A stretch of 39,326 nucleotides of DNA, taken from positions 1-39,326 of the forward strand of contig CAJFNQ010000030.1 in assembly GCA_904394975.1 (NCBI GenBank), given 5' to 3'. The DNA is from Metaruminococcus_A gallistercoris. GTDB taxonomy: Bacteria; Bacillota; Clostridia; Oscillospirales; Ruminococcaceae. Below the pieces are notes generated by a model. The model had not been told where the DNA came from, searched no databases, and worked only from the letters and a program-made list of their open reading frames with translations. Numbering within the stretch: the stretch's first letter is position 1; each line of letters starts with the position of its first letter. Shown here piece after piece: positions 22,590 through 31,431 of the stretch. The translations under genes and the position numbers were made by a program.

Positions 22590-23426
22590 TTACAGCAGCG
22601 GGATGCCGAGAGACCGGGCCCGTTCCCGCACAAACTCCAGTTCCTCGCGGTATTCCTCCAGCGTGTCTCGGTGCTCGATGATGACCGGCGTTTCCTCCGG
22701 CAGTGCGGCGATCTCCCGCAAAAAGGCATCGTAATCCACGCCGCCCTTACCGATTTTTTCCTCTCGTACGCAGTAGGTGAGCTCATCGGTCAGAAGCACA
22801 TCCTTTGCGTGGATGCTTTTAATGTGCGGCCCCAGTTTCTCAAAACATTCGTGCATAAATTCAGCGTTCCAGAAGTAACGGTCCGGGGTGAAGATCATGT
22901 TGAATGGATCGAGGTGGACGGAAAACCGCTCCCGCCCAACCGCGTCGAGCAGTTTTAAATATTCATCCGGCGAAGTGGGCGGCACAATCGGCATACATTC
23001 AATGGTGTAATACGTGTTTTTCGGCTGTACGTCGTCAATGATCTCCTGAATGGAAGAAACAATCCGATCAAACCCTTCGGATGTGCGGTCCTTTTTACAG
23101 CCGGAGTACCAGATCGGCCCTGTGGAACCGGAGACGTTGACACAGCACACGGCGCCGATTTTATCCGCTAAACGCAGCTGGCTTTTTGCGTAGGCGAGCG
23201 AACGGCTGCGCACGGTCTCGTCATCCGCAATAGGGCTGTTCCATACGCCGACTTCCGCAATGGTAATGCCGTTTTTTTCGGCTGCTTCCCGGTAGGCGGC
23301 AATGGTGTTGTCATCCGCCTCGCCCGAAATCGGGCAGACAGCCGCTGTACAGCCGAGTGAACGCAAGATAAGCACCCATTCTTCCGGGGTGTTGTGTTTA
23401 GGAAAGTAGGAAATGCCAAGTTTCAT
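22590..23426 (-). CDS. Sugar phosphate isomerase/epimerase family protein
   Basis: A 278-residue TIM-barrel protein of the xylose isomerase-like / AP endonuclease 2 family. Metal-ligand positions are suggested by TIECMP (Glu), HLDPFN (His and Asp), IKSIHAKD (His) and VIIEHRD (Glu) at barrel-strand ends in the expected order. The substrate is unknown; relatives act on ketoses, inosose or hydroxypyruvate. The start at 23426 follows AAAGGAG by 9 bases, and the longer open frame to 23615 crosses its promoter. It precedes the NUDIX gene. A paralogous protein is encoded at 27371-28144. Confidence 0.85.
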   Translation of the reverse strand: MKLGISYFPKHNTPEEWVLILRSLGCTAAVCPISGEADDNTIAAYREAAEKNGITIAEVGVWNSPIADDETVRSRSLAYAKSQLRLADKIGAVCCVNVSGSTGPIWYSGCKKDRTSEGFDRIVSSIQEIIDDVQPKNTYYTIECMPIVPPTSPDEYLKLLDAVGRERFSVHLDPFNMIFTPDRYFWNAEFMHECFEKLGPHIKSIHAKDVLLTDELTYCVREEKIGKGGVDYDAFLREIAALPEETPVIIEHRDTLEEYREELEFVRERARSLGIPLL

Positions 23427-23474
23427 GGTGGGTCTCCTTTGTGTATGTTTAGGTGAATTTTTTGTGTTTTCCTT

Positions 23475-23503
23475 ATTATACTGCGCTCGCTTCGACAAAA
23501 CAA
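23475..23503 (-). promoter_or_regulatory. Sigma-A promoter of the epimerase-NUDIX unit
   Basis: On the minus strand TTGTTT (23498-23503), 17-bp spacer, TATAAT (23475-23480), about 49 bp before the epimerase start. Confidence 0.7.
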
Positions 23504-23564
23504 GAAAATCACCGTCAAGTAGGCACACATTTTTGTCTGTTTCAGGATTTCTTTGCGCTCTTGC

Positions 23565-23593
23565 TTGCATGTTTTGTCTGCGGATGGTACAAT
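23565..23593 (+). promoter_or_regulatory. Sigma-A promoter of ung
   Basis: TTGCAT (23565-23570), 17-bp spacer, TACAAT (23588-23593) with an upstream TGG. The start codon is 36 bp downstream. It shows that the open frame back to 23453 is not translated. Confidence 0.65.
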
Positions 23594-23629
23594 TTTCAAA
23601 AAAGGATGCCGGCAAAAGGGGATGACAAA

Positions 23630-24310
23630 GTGGTCCATTTTGGAAACGATTGGGATGAACTGCTAAAAGGTGAATTCGATGAGCCGTATTACCGCAAACT
23701 GCATGATTTTTTGAAACAGGAGTATCGTTCCCGCCGAATCTATCCGGATATGTACAGCATCTTCAAAGCGATGCAGGTCACCCCTTACCATGAGGTGAAG
23801 GTGGTGATCCTGGGGCAGGACCCGTATCATGGGCCGGGACAGGCGCATGGGCTGTCCTTTTCGGTACAGCCGGGTGTGGAGTCTCCGCCGTCTTTGCAGA
23901 ACATTTACAAAGAACTGCGTGATGAGCTGGGCTGTTTTATTCCGGACAATGGCTGTCTGCTTCCATGGGCGGAGCAGGGGGTGCTTTTGCTCAACACGGT
24001 TTTAACGGTACGGGCCGGGCTTGCCAATTCTCACCGCGGGCAGGGATGGGAACAGTTCACCGACCGTGTCATCCGTCTGCTCAATGAGCGGGAAAAACCC
24101 ATTGTTTTTCTTTTGTGGGGAGCCAATGCCCGCAGCAAAGCAGGATTCATCACGAATCCGCGGCACTTTGTGCTGACCGCGCCGCATCCAAGTCCGCTGT
24201 CCGCATCCCGGGGGTTTTTCGGGTGTGGCCACTTTAAAAAGGCAAACGAACTGCTGGTATCTTCCGGTCAGCAGCCGGTGGACTGGCAGATTCCCAACCT
24301 TTCACGCTGA
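23630..24310 (+). CDS. ung: Uracil-DNA glycosylase
   Basis: Family 1 UDG removes uracil from DNA, starting base excision repair. The 226-residue length is close to E. coli Ung. The catalytic water-activating motif GQDPYHGPG is at residues 62-70, and the DNA-intercalation loop HPSPLSASRGFFG is near the C-terminus. LLLNTVLTVR and FLLWG are also typical. The start is GTG at 23630, with AAAAGGGG 8 bases upstream. An ATG at 23606 would leave that ribosome site inside the gene. It lies 73 bp upstream of the alpha-galactosidase gene. Confidence 0.95.
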   Translation: MVHFGNDWDELLKGEFDEPYYRKLHDFLKQEYRSRRIYPDMYSIFKAMQVTPYHEVKVVILGQDPYHGPGQAHGLSFSVQPGVESPPSLQNIYKELRDELGCFIPDNGCLLPWAEQGVLLLNTVLTVRAGLANSHRGQGWEQFTDRVIRLLNEREKPIVFLLWGANARSKAGFITNPRHFVLTAPHPSPLSASRGFFGCGHFKKANELLVSSGQQPVDWQIPNLSR

Positions 24311-24383
24311 TGCGGAATCAGCATTCCCATAAACACATTGATTCTGAATGCAGGATACATTAAAACAAAAGGAGTTGCTATTC

Positions 24384-26429
24384 ATGCCTACCTTGCAAAC
24401 CAAACACTATACGCTGAACATTTTAGAAAACGGAGCCTTTTTGACCTACTCCAGCACACAGGGAAAAGAGTATGCGCTTTCCGGCCCTGTATTTGAGGTG
24501 AACGGAGCGCCGCTGCTGCCGGAGTTTTCCGCCGCGGCCTGTGTTTCGAAGCAGACCCTCTCCGCTGTTTTGCAGGAGTACAGCTATGCGCTTTCTTACA
24601 AAAATGCGCCGGGGCTTACCCTTACACTCGTACTGCGGGTCGCTGAAGAAAGCCCGGTGGTGCGTTTTGGCTACCGCCTTTCCGGAAAAGACTACCAGCT
24701 CACCAAACAGGCGGGGCAGGACTGTCTCACCTACTTCTCTTTACCGGTAAAAGCGGATGATGCTTTGACGGAAGTGCGTTTTTCCGAATTCAATCAGCTC
24801 ACCCACAGCTTTTGCATGAATGAAGTGCCGGTGGAAGAGAGCTTTTTCGCCAACTCGTTTGACGCGATGGGGCCGCTTATGGCGGGGACCGGTGAAAACG
24901 GCAGCTTTTTAATGGCTTACGAACATGGCTCACAGTACCCGGATGCGTTTTTGCATTATGTATTCTCGCCGGACCATACGGTCTCACTTTGTGCGAAGAA
25001 GGGCAACTATGTGTCCCATACCGATTTGGGCGAGCATCCGTTTGAAACCATCTGGTTCCATTTCGGAGCAGTGGAAGGGGATATGGACGCCCTTGCCGCC
25101 TGTTACCGGGAATTTCAGCTGAAATATTCCACCTTGAACCTGGAAAGCCGTAAACCGTACATCTTTTACAACACCTGGAATTACCAGGAGCGGAACAAGT
25201 GGTGGAACCGCAAAGCCTATCTTGCGGATATGGATGAAGCGCGGATGCTTGAAGAGATTGACGCCGCGCACAAAATGGGAATTGAAGTGTTCGTGGTGGA
25301 CACCGGCTGGTATGAAAAGACCGGCGACTGGGTCGTCAACCGCAATCGCTTCCCGGACGGGATGAAAGCGGTGAAAGCAAAACTGGATGAATACGGCATG
25401 AAGCTGGGCCTTTGGATTGGGCCGACGCTTGCCGCCGTCTCCAGTGAAGCACATAAAAACAACCCGGACTGCAAGATCGAGTGGAATGGGGAAGTACCGG
25501 AACCACAGCCGATCTGGGAAACCGAGGAAAGCTACGGCATGTGCATTGTCAGCCCGTACTGGAAAACGCTGGCGGATACCCTCATTTCTCTTTCCAAAGA
25601 ACTCGGCGTCAGCTATTTTAAATGGGACGCCATTGAGCAATACGGCTGTAATTCTCCGAATCATTATCACGGAACCGAAGCGAATACTCCGGAAGAACGC
25701 GCGGATGCATACGCGTTTGAACTAGGGCGGTATATGTCTAAAATCGTCGACCGGGTCTGCGCGGCCTGCCCGGGTGTGATCGTGGACTTCGACATCACCG
25801 AAGGACGGCGGAGCGTTGGGCTTTCCTTCTTAGGGTCGGGCAAGTACTTCCTCATCAACAATGGACCGTATTACGCAAACTACAACCTCCCCTGTGAGGA
25901 TGACTGGACCAATATCTTCGTTGCGCCGGGCGCACCGCGCACCTGGATCTGCCGCACGCCGCTCACCTTTGACAAGTGGATCCCGTCGGTGCTGTTTTTG
26001 ACCCATTATCTGCCGGATGATCCTATGAATTCGCAGGATATCAACCTCGCTTCGCTTGTGTTGGGGCAGAACGGCATCTGGGGTGACCTGCCGGCGATCT
26101 CCGAAGAGGGCAAAGCACGGTTTTTGCAGGTGCTTTCCAAGTACAAGCAGGTGCGGGATGATCTGACCGCCGTTTCCGCAATCAAAAGCGGCATGACCGG
26201 TTCCGGCTTTGAGTGCTATGAAAAGGTGGATGAAACGACCGGAAAAGGGGTCCTTTGCGTATTTTCTACCGTGCAGGATACCTTCCGTTACATTACCCGC
26301 AAACCGGTTTCCAAGCAGTTCTGGGCGAGCGCACCCTGCGAGGTGACTCCGCTCAAGGATGGCACGGCAATGATCTCGGTGCCGTTTGACGGAACGGGCG
26401 CCGCCATGATCTTCTTCGGCGCAGAATAA
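24384..26429 (+). CDS. GH36-type alpha-galactosidase
   Basis: A 681-residue glycoside hydrolase of clan GH-D, most like family 36 alpha-galactosidases, which release galactose from raffinose- or melibiose-type glycans. A beta-rich N-terminal domain (about 1-240) precedes a TIM barrel that begins near YIFYNTWNYQ. D415 in FKWDAIEQYG is the predicted nucleophile and D470 in DFDITEGRR the predicted acid/base. A C-terminal beta domain closes the protein. There is no signal peptide, so it is cytoplasmic. AAAGGAG precedes the ATG at 24384. A HAD phosphatase follows by 34 bp, suggesting a small sugar operon. Confidence 0.88.
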   Translation: MPTLQTKHYTLNILENGAFLTYSSTQGKEYALSGPVFEVNGAPLLPEFSAAACVSKQTLSAVLQEYSYALSYKNAPGLTLTLVLRVAEESPVVRFGYRLSGKDYQLTKQAGQDCLTYFSLPVKADDALTEVRFSEFNQLTHSFCMNEVPVEESFFANSFDAMGPLMAGTGENGSFLMAYEHGSQYPDAFLHYVFSPDHTVSLCAKKGNYVSHTDLGEHPFETIWFHFGAVEGDMDALAACYREFQLKYSTLNLESRKPYIFYNTWNYQERNKWWNRKAYLADMDEARMLEEIDAAHKMGIEVFVVDTGWYEKTGDWVVNRNRFPDGMKAVKAKLDEYGMKLGLWIGPTLAAVSSEAHKNNPDCKIEWNGEVPEPQPIWETEESYGMCIVSPYWKTLADTLISLSKELGVSYFKWDAIEQYGCNSPNHYHGTEANTPEERADAYAFELGRYMSKIVDRVCAACPGVIVDFDITEGRRSVGLSFLGSGKYFLINNGPYYANYNLPCEDDWTNIFVAPGAPRTWICRTPLTFDKWIPSVLFLTHYLPDDPMNSQDINLASLVLGQNGIWGDLPAISEEGKARFLQVLSKYKQVRDDLTAVSAIKSGMTGSGFECYEKVDETTGKGVLCVFSTVQDTFRYITRKPVSKQFWASAPCEVTPLKDGTAMISVPFDGTGAAMIFFGAE

Positions 26430-26463
26430 AAATTGTGATTTTTCAAAAACGGGGGGAAACAAA

Positions 26464-27306
26464 ATGAGCCCGGCTTCGAAAAAAGTTCTGTATTTGTCCG
26501 ACCTGGACGGAACACTGCTCACCAAAGACGCGCGTTTGTCGGATTATGCGGTAAAAACGTTAACCCGTCTGCTCGATCAGGGGGTTCTGTTCAGCTTTGC
26601 CACGGCGCGGACGGGGGAGTCGGCACTTAAAATCATGAAGGAACTCCCTCTGAAAGTGCCGGCGATCCTGATGAACGGGGTGCTGATCTACAACTTTGAA
26701 ATGCAGGAGTTTGTCAGCCGGCAGTATCTCGAAAAGGATGCGGTGCAAACTGTAAAACAGTTGCTTTGTGCGGCTGGTATCGGAGGCTTTCTGTACCGGC
26801 TGGAGGGAAGGTCGGTGATGACCTATTACGAGACCGCGGATTCCCCTGAGAAACAGGCGTTTATTGAGGAACGCCAGAAACGCTACCAGAAGCCGTTTAC
26901 CCAGGTAGACCATTTTTCGGATATCCCGGATGAAGACACCATCTATTTCACCCTGCTGGAAAACAAGGAGCGTCTGGATCGGATCGCTGCGGAGTTGGAA
27001 CGGCGGCCGGATATCGGCTTTACCTTTTACCGGGATATCTATCATCCCGGAAAATGGTATCTGGAAATCTTCAGCGGCCGGGCTTCCAAATATCATGCCG
27101 CCTGTTGGTTGAAAGACTACCTGAAAGCAGACAAACTGGTGGGCTTCGGGGATAATTTGAACGATCTTCCGCTCTTCCGCGCGTGTGATGAGACCTACGC
27201 CGTGGGCAATGCGGTAGAAGAACTCAAACAGCGTGCCACGGGTGTCATCCTGCCGAACACGGAAGACGGTGTTCCTCGTTTTCTGGAAGAACACGCCGCT
27301 TTCTAA
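26464..27306 (+). CDS. Cof-type HAD phosphatase
   Basis: A 280-residue HAD-superfamily phosphatase of the Cof/IIB type, hydrolysing small phosphorylated metabolites such as sugar phosphates. Motif I DLDGTLL is at residues 13-19, with D13 as the nucleophile. Motif II is near SFATAR, and motif III/IV GDNLNDLPLF is in the C-terminal quarter. A type C2 cap lies between. GGGGGGAAA precedes the ATG. The neighbouring alpha-galactosidase hints at a sugar phosphate substrate, but this is inference. Confidence 0.9.
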   Translation: MSPASKKVLYLSDLDGTLLTKDARLSDYAVKTLTRLLDQGVLFSFATARTGESALKIMKELPLKVPAILMNGVLIYNFEMQEFVSRQYLEKDAVQTVKQLLCAAGIGGFLYRLEGRSVMTYYETADSPEKQAFIEERQKRYQKPFTQVDHFSDIPDEDTIYFTLLENKERLDRIAAELERRPDIGFTFYRDIYHPGKWYLEIFSGRASKYHAACWLKDYLKADKLVGFGDNLNDLPLFRACDETYAVGNAVEELKQRATGVILPNTEDGVPRFLEEHAAF

Positions 27307-27317
27307 CAAGTATGCAA

Positions 27318-27352
27318 AAAACGCTTCGCCTAAAATCAGGCGAAGCGTTTTT
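27318..27352 (+). terminator. Bidirectional terminator between the HAD and epimerase genes
   Basis: A perfect 14-bp stem (arms start at 27318 and end at 27352) with flanking A and T runs, placed between two convergent genes. Confidence 0.9.
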
Positions 27353-27370
27353 GTTATGGATTTCTCTTGT

Positions 27371-28144
27371 TTAAAAAATACTTTTAAAATATTTGACCGA
27401 TTCTTCCGCGACAGCGGCGTAATCATACTGATAGGCGTCGAACGCGGCCATGCCGTCGAACCCGACCTCACGCAGTTTGGCAATGTAGCCTGGCAGGTCC
27501 ATATCACCCTCATAGGGCACCAGGTGATTGTGCACGCCGGTCTTCATATTTTCCAGATGAGCGTGTACAATGTACGGGCCGCAGTCCTCAATCGCCTGCA
27601 TGGGGTTCGGGTCACACAGAAAAACGTGGCCCACATCCAGGTTCACCTTCATCATGGGTGAATCAATCTCATCAAACGCTTTGAGCATAAGGGCGGTGTT
27701 GTCAATGACAAAGCCAGGTTCAAACTCCATGGCAAGAGGCATGTTTGCTTTTTCAGCCACTTCGCAAAGCCGTTTGCAGCATTCAATCTGTCGGTTCCAC
27801 TGGGTTTCATACGGCTCTTCGTCGTTGCGAAGCGCACCGTTGACGATGACCAGCGGCGACCCCATCTCTTTTGCCACCCGGATGGAATCTTTCACAACAT
27901 TAAAGTTTTCTTCGCTGGCGGTAAAATCAAAATGCGCGCTGACCGAAAACGCCTTTACACCGGTTTGCTCCATGATCTTTTTCATTTTGTCGGCAAAGCC
28001 TTGTGCAAAAAATTCCGGACGGGGTTTGAACTGCCGGTCGGACATGCCGAATTCAATTCCGTCAAAGCCCTTTTTCATCAGTGTTTTTACGCCATCCTCG
28101 TAGGGAGTTGGCGCCATCATTTGTACACGGCCCAGTAAATACAT
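27371..28144 (-). CDS. Sugar phosphate isomerase/epimerase family protein
   Basis: A 257-residue TIM-barrel protein of the xylose isomerase-like family. Likely metal ligands occur in MEFEPG (Glu), NLDVGHVF (Asp and His) and VHAHLENM (His), plus a C-terminal acidic residue. It begins MYLLGRVQMMAPT and has no secretion signal. The protein is related to the one encoded at 22590-23426 but only distantly similar along its length. AAAGGAG precedes the ATG. It is monocistronic, convergent with the HAD gene. The substrate is not predictable. Confidence 0.85.
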   Translation of the reverse strand: MYLLGRVQMMAPTPYEDGVKTLMKKGFDGIEFGMSDRQFKPRPEFFAQGFADKMKKIMEQTGVKAFSVSAHFDFTASEENFNVVKDSIRVAKEMGSPLVIVNGALRNDEEPYETQWNRQIECCKRLCEVAEKANMPLAMEFEPGFVIDNTALMLKAFDEIDSPMMKVNLDVGHVFLCDPNPMQAIEDCGPYIVHAHLENMKTGVHNHLVPYEGDMDLPGYIAKLREVGFDGMAAFDAYQYDYAAVAEESVKYFKSIF

Positions 28145-28419
28145 GGTTGTGATGCTCCTTTTTGTTTGTGATTTGTTGTAGAAACAGGATGATTTTGGTG
28201 TTATTTAATACTATTTGTATTATTCGACCTTATTATACAGAATTTGACCTGCTATGTTACAAAACTTTCTGTAACATGATCCGTTGTTCAATTCTTTGCC
28301 ATCGGATCATTATGAAATTATTTTATAATATTATTCCAACTCAGCCGTTTTGTCAAATAGCGGTTTGGCGGCAAACAGAAAGGTTTTGGTTCGGACAAAG
28401 AGTATCTTTACAGGAAGGG

Positions 28420-29250
28420 CTATTGTGCGGCGGGGCGGTAGAGCAGCAGCTCAAATTCACACTGTACTTCAAGATGAGAAAGCGCTGCAAGCCGTTTTAA
28501 ACCTTCTTCCGGCGTTCGGTAATAATAAGGCGTCATGGCAAACAGGTGCTGAATATCTTCGCCGTTTTCCAGTGTCAGACGGTAACGTATGGTCTGGCTG
28601 CTTAAAAATGCGAACCCTTCCAATTCCGGACTTTTGGGCTTGTTTTTATACGGCTTTGGATAAACCGCCTGCTTGAGTTCCCACAGATGATTTTCCCCCG
28701 GAATGGCCATGAGAAAATATCCTTCCGGCTTTAAAAGGCGGATGTATTCCGCGCCGCTGTATGGCGCGAACAGGTTTAAAATCAGGTCGAACGAGGCGTC
28801 CGGCAAAGGCATGTGAAACGCGCTTGCAACGGCAAAGTGTGCTTTTTTACAGCGCTTTGCGGCAATGTCCAGAGCGAATTTGGAAATATCCACGCCAAAC
28901 AGTTCCAGAGAAAACCCATTTTCCTCCAAAAAACGAAACAACCGTTCGGTGTAGTACCCCTCGCCGCAGCCGGCGTCGAGGATGGCAGGCGCTTTGTGAT
29001 TCACCAAAAGCTGTTTACAAGCGGCGTTGACCGCATCGGAAAGAGGCTCATAAAATCCGCCGTTTAGAAAGTCACGCCGGGCAGCGGCCATCTGTTTGTT
29101 GTCGCCCGGGAGCTTGGAGCGTTTCTGCTTGATGTCCAGCAGGTTGACGTAACCGCTTTTGGAACGGTCAAAGCAATGACCTTTGTCACACCGCAGGCTG
29201 GCCTCACCGGCAAGAGAATTGTGGCAGACAGGGCAAAGAAAGGTTGGCAT
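28420..29250 (-). CDS. rlmA: RlmA-type 23S rRNA (guanine-N1)-methyltransferase
   Basis: A 276-residue methyltransferase. The N-terminal zinc site uses C6, C9, C21 and H25, followed by FDRSKSGYVNLL, diagnostic of RlmA proteins that methylate G745 or G748 of 23S rRNA. The SAM-binding motif LDAGCGEGYY is near residue 92. The region NLFAPYSGAEYIRLLKPEG matches the family's later methyltransferase motif. Gram-positive members often act on G748 and can affect macrolide susceptibility. The ribosome site GGGAGG lies within the last codons of the upstream flavin reductase gene, so the two are translationally coupled. Confidence 0.88.
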   Translation of the reverse strand: MPTFLCPVCHNSLAGEASLRCDKGHCFDRSKSGYVNLLDIKQKRSKLPGDNKQMAAARRDFLNGGFYEPLSDAVNAACKQLLVNHKAPAILDAGCGEGYYTERLFRFLEENGFSLELFGVDISKFALDIAAKRCKKAHFAVASAFHMPLPDASFDLILNLFAPYSGAEYIRLLKPEGYFLMAIPGENHLWELKQAVYPKPYKNKPKSPELEGFAFLSSQTIRYRLTLENGEDIQHLFAMTPYYYRTPEEGLKRLAALSHLEVQCEFELLLYRPAAQ

Positions 29251-29255
29251 TTTGG

Positions 29256-29909
29256 TTACCTCCCGGTGGTGTTTTTGCGTTTTTTTCTGGCTGGATGCGC
29301 ATTTTTATGCGTCTTTTCTCCGCGCCTTGGATTACGGCCCTGCGGCTTCGGCTTTTTCCGCACCGAAAAGCCAAAGCTACCCAGCTTTTCACCCAGCGCA
29401 AAATATTCCCCATGGGCGTAGGCCGCAAGCTTGGCGCGGTCCAGACAGAGGCGGCCGGCTTTGTCGATCAGGCGAGGGTCGACCTGGACAGAGAGTATAT
29501 CCGCCAGAAACATGTCGTGCGAACCCAGCGGAATAACGTCCGTCACCTGGCACTCCAGGCTCAGCGGACTTTCGGCGATCATGGGGCAGCCGGTTTCCGG
29601 CGCGGCAAGCGGGGTGAGACCGGTCTCTTTCCATTTGTTCACATCTTTCCCGCTGCGCACACCGCAGAAATCAGCCGCGCGCACCAGCGATTCGGTGGTG
29701 AGATTTACCACAAACACGCCGGTTTCCTTTAAAAGGTGGTAGGAGAACCGTTCCGGGCGGATGGAAATATAGGTTTTTGGCGGGATGGTGTTGGTGATGC
29801 CGGTCCACCCGACGGTGATGATGTTCGGCTGCTGCATACTGCCGCAGCTCACCATGACAGGCGGAACGGGCGCCAGCAGCGCGCCGCCTTTCCAACTCAC
29901 TTTATTCAA
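29256..29909 (-). CDS. Flavin reductase family protein with basic C-terminal tail
   Basis: A 217-residue FMN-binding split-barrel protein of the flavin reductase family, likely using NAD(P)H. Typical segments are the early strand PPVMVSCG, the NIITVGWTGITN motif, ISIRPERFSYHLL and FVVNLT. The last 37 residues are extremely rich in Lys and Arg (for example KKPKPQGRNPRRG and ARKKRKN) and are not part of the fold; they could bind nucleic acid. The start is TTG at 29909, with GGAG 8 bases upstream. The stop is 5 bp before the rRNA methyltransferase start, making a two-gene unit. Confidence 0.85.
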   Translation of the reverse strand: MNKVSWKGGALLAPVPPVMVSCGSMQQPNIITVGWTGITNTIPPKTYISIRPERFSYHLLKETGVFVVNLTTESLVRAADFCGVRSGKDVNKWKETGLTPLAAPETGCPMIAESPLSLECQVTDVIPLGSHDMFLADILSVQVDPRLIDKAGRLCLDRAKLAAYAHGEYFALGEKLGSFGFSVRKKPKPQGRNPRRGEKTHKNAHPARKKRKNTTGR

Positions 29910-29968
29910 AATGAACGCTCCTTTTTGGCGGATAATTAAAAGGGGGAACAGGAAATTAGCATTGGTAA

Positions 29969-30068
29969 GGCCGTGCTGAGTTCAGGCACAGAAATCCCCG
30001 CTAGATACCGAGGCAGCTGCTTTTTGCTTCATTCTACGGCGAAACTGTGCCGGGTATGGCCCTTTTTT
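29969..30068 (+). ncRNA. Candidate structured RNA with terminator-like end
   Basis: In the gap between two minus-strand genes, a rod-like RNA could fold on the + strand: GGCC 29969-29972 with 30058-30061, GGCACAG 29985-29991 with 30045-30051, CCG(C)TAGA with TCTACGG, and GAGGCA with TGCTTC. It ends in six T residues (30063-30068). The layout is that of a terminated, roughly 100-nt small RNA. It lacks the SRP RNA GGAA/GGAAGCAG core, and I see no strong promoter. Confidence 0.4.
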
Positions 30069-30145
30069 CGGCTGTTGACTGTTGTTACAAGAGAGGACAC
30101 AGCTTTGCACCACAGCCATTTTGGGGTACACATACATCGACTCAT

Positions 30146-31219
30146 TTACAGCAAATCGCCCAGCAGTTTGCGGTATGCTTTAAACGCAGAAGGAAGTGCG
30201 AACGAGCCCTCCAGAGCGGGCTTATCCACCCAGACGAGGGATGGATCGTTAAGCGGTACTTCCAATTGAACCAAATAGCCGCTCATTCGCCATTCTACAT
30301 GAGAGAAAATGTGTTTTGCCGGTTTTAACGCGCTGATTTTAGCCGCTGTTTGCTGTTGTTCAAACCAGCTTGCGACTTCTTCCCGCGATAAATAACCGTC
30401 TTTCATGGGCAGTTCCCAAAGTCCGGCAAGCAGGCCGGATTCCGGACGCTTGCAAAGCGCGATCTTGCTGTCTGCCAGCAGGATGAACACGGTGTGTTTT
30501 TCAACCTTTCGTTCTTTTTTCGGCGCCTTGACCGGCAGAAGATCAATTGTGTCATTCGCTTTTGCTTGACAGATGCCGCCGAGCGGGCAGTTTTCGCACC
30601 GCGGCGCACCGTTCGGCAGACAGACGATCGCACCCAGTTCCATGAGAGACTGGGTGAAATCGCCCGCACGGCTTTTCGGATAAACAGCCGCCAGAGTGAT
30701 TTCCCATTCTTTTTTTACTTTGGCTTCGGCAATATCCGCTCTGCAGCCGGTCAAGCGGGATACAACCCGCAGTACATTCCCGTCAACAGCCGGGTAGGGA
30801 AGATCGAACGCAATCGAACAGATCGCCCCGGCTGTATAACTGCCGATTCCCGGCAGATTCATAAGCGCGGTGTGGTCAGCAGGAAGCGCACCGCCGTAGT
30901 CGCGGCAGAGAATCTGCGCCGCTTTTTTTAAATTGCGGGCACGGCTGTAATAGCCCAGTCCTTCCCAGAGCTTCATGAGCTGTTCGTCAGGCACATTGGC
31001 AAGATCGGAAACCGTTGGAAGAGCTTTTACAAAGCGCAGAAAGTAGTCGGTCGCCGCTTCCACGCGAGTTTGCTGAAGCATGATTTCGGAAATCCAGGTG
31101 TAATATGGGTTGTGAATTCCACGCCACGGCATCGTGCGGGCGGATGTGTCATACCAAGGGAGCAGCAGCTCCGGCAGCTGCGCGAGAGCGCGTTGATTCG
31201 ATTCAGACAGGTTAAGCAG
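30146..31219 (-). CDS. mutY: A/G-specific adenine glycosylase
   Basis: MutY removes adenine mispaired with 8-oxoguanine. It has the EIMLQQTRV catalytic-Glu helix, the helix-hairpin-helix LPGIGSYTAG, the catalytic Asp in AVDGNV, and a [4Fe-4S] loop in a Cx7Cx2Cx5C pattern (one residue longer than the usual Cx6). A C-terminal NUDIX-like domain recognises 8-oxoG. Conserved MutY sequence (PWYD...ARTMPWR) continues upstream of the first ATG (31132). AGGAGG points to CTG at 31219 as the start, giving 357 residues; no in-frame ATG, GTG or TTG lies between. The conventional call would be 30146-31132. Confidence 0.9.
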   Translation of the reverse strand: MLNLSESNQRALAQLPELLLPWYDTSARTMPWRGIHNPYYTWISEIMLQQTRVEAATDYFLRFVKALPTVSDLANVPDEQLMKLWEGLGYYSRARNLKKAAQILCRDYGGALPADHTALMNLPGIGSYTAGAICSIAFDLPYPAVDGNVLRVVSRLTGCRADIAEAKVKKEWEITLAAVYPKSRAGDFTQSLMELGAIVCLPNGAPRCENCPLGGICQAKANDTIDLLPVKAPKKERKVEKHTVFILLADSKIALCKRPESGLLAGLWELPMKDGYLSREEVASWFEQQQTAAKISALKPAKHIFSHVEWRMSGYLVQLEVPLNDPSLVWVDKPALEGSFALPSAFKAYRKLLGDLL

Positions 31220-31269
31220 GCGACTTCCTCCTTTTGGCCGGATAAATGCCGGTGTTTATAAGTAAAATT

Positions 31270-31298
31270 ATTATATCACATCCGGCGTAAAACGAAAA
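31270..31298 (-). promoter_or_regulatory. Promoter of mutY
   Basis: On the minus strand TATAAT (31270-31275) preceded by TGA (extended -10), with a weak TTTTCG 17 bp further upstream. Confidence 0.5.
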
Positions 31299-31363
31299 CG
31301 GGTCCGCGGTTTGTGAGATGATGGAAAAAGCGTAAATTCCAAAGCGGAAAGATGGGAATTGAA

Positions 31364-31392
31364 TTGACAAACAGCGGATAAAACGGTACTAT
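31364..31392 (+). promoter_or_regulatory. Sigma-A promoter of gltX
   Basis: TTGACA (31364-31369), 17-bp spacer, TACTAT (31387-31392), 39 bp before the gltX start. An overlapping TATAAT would need a 20-bp spacer. Confidence 0.7.
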
Positions 31393-31431
31393 AATAAGGA
31401 TATAGAAATTGAATAAAAAGGAGAAATCATC

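Noticed and set aside
29969..30068. Signal recognition particle RNA
   Set aside because: Length and rod shape fit, but the conserved apical GGAA loop and GGAAGCAG side are absent.
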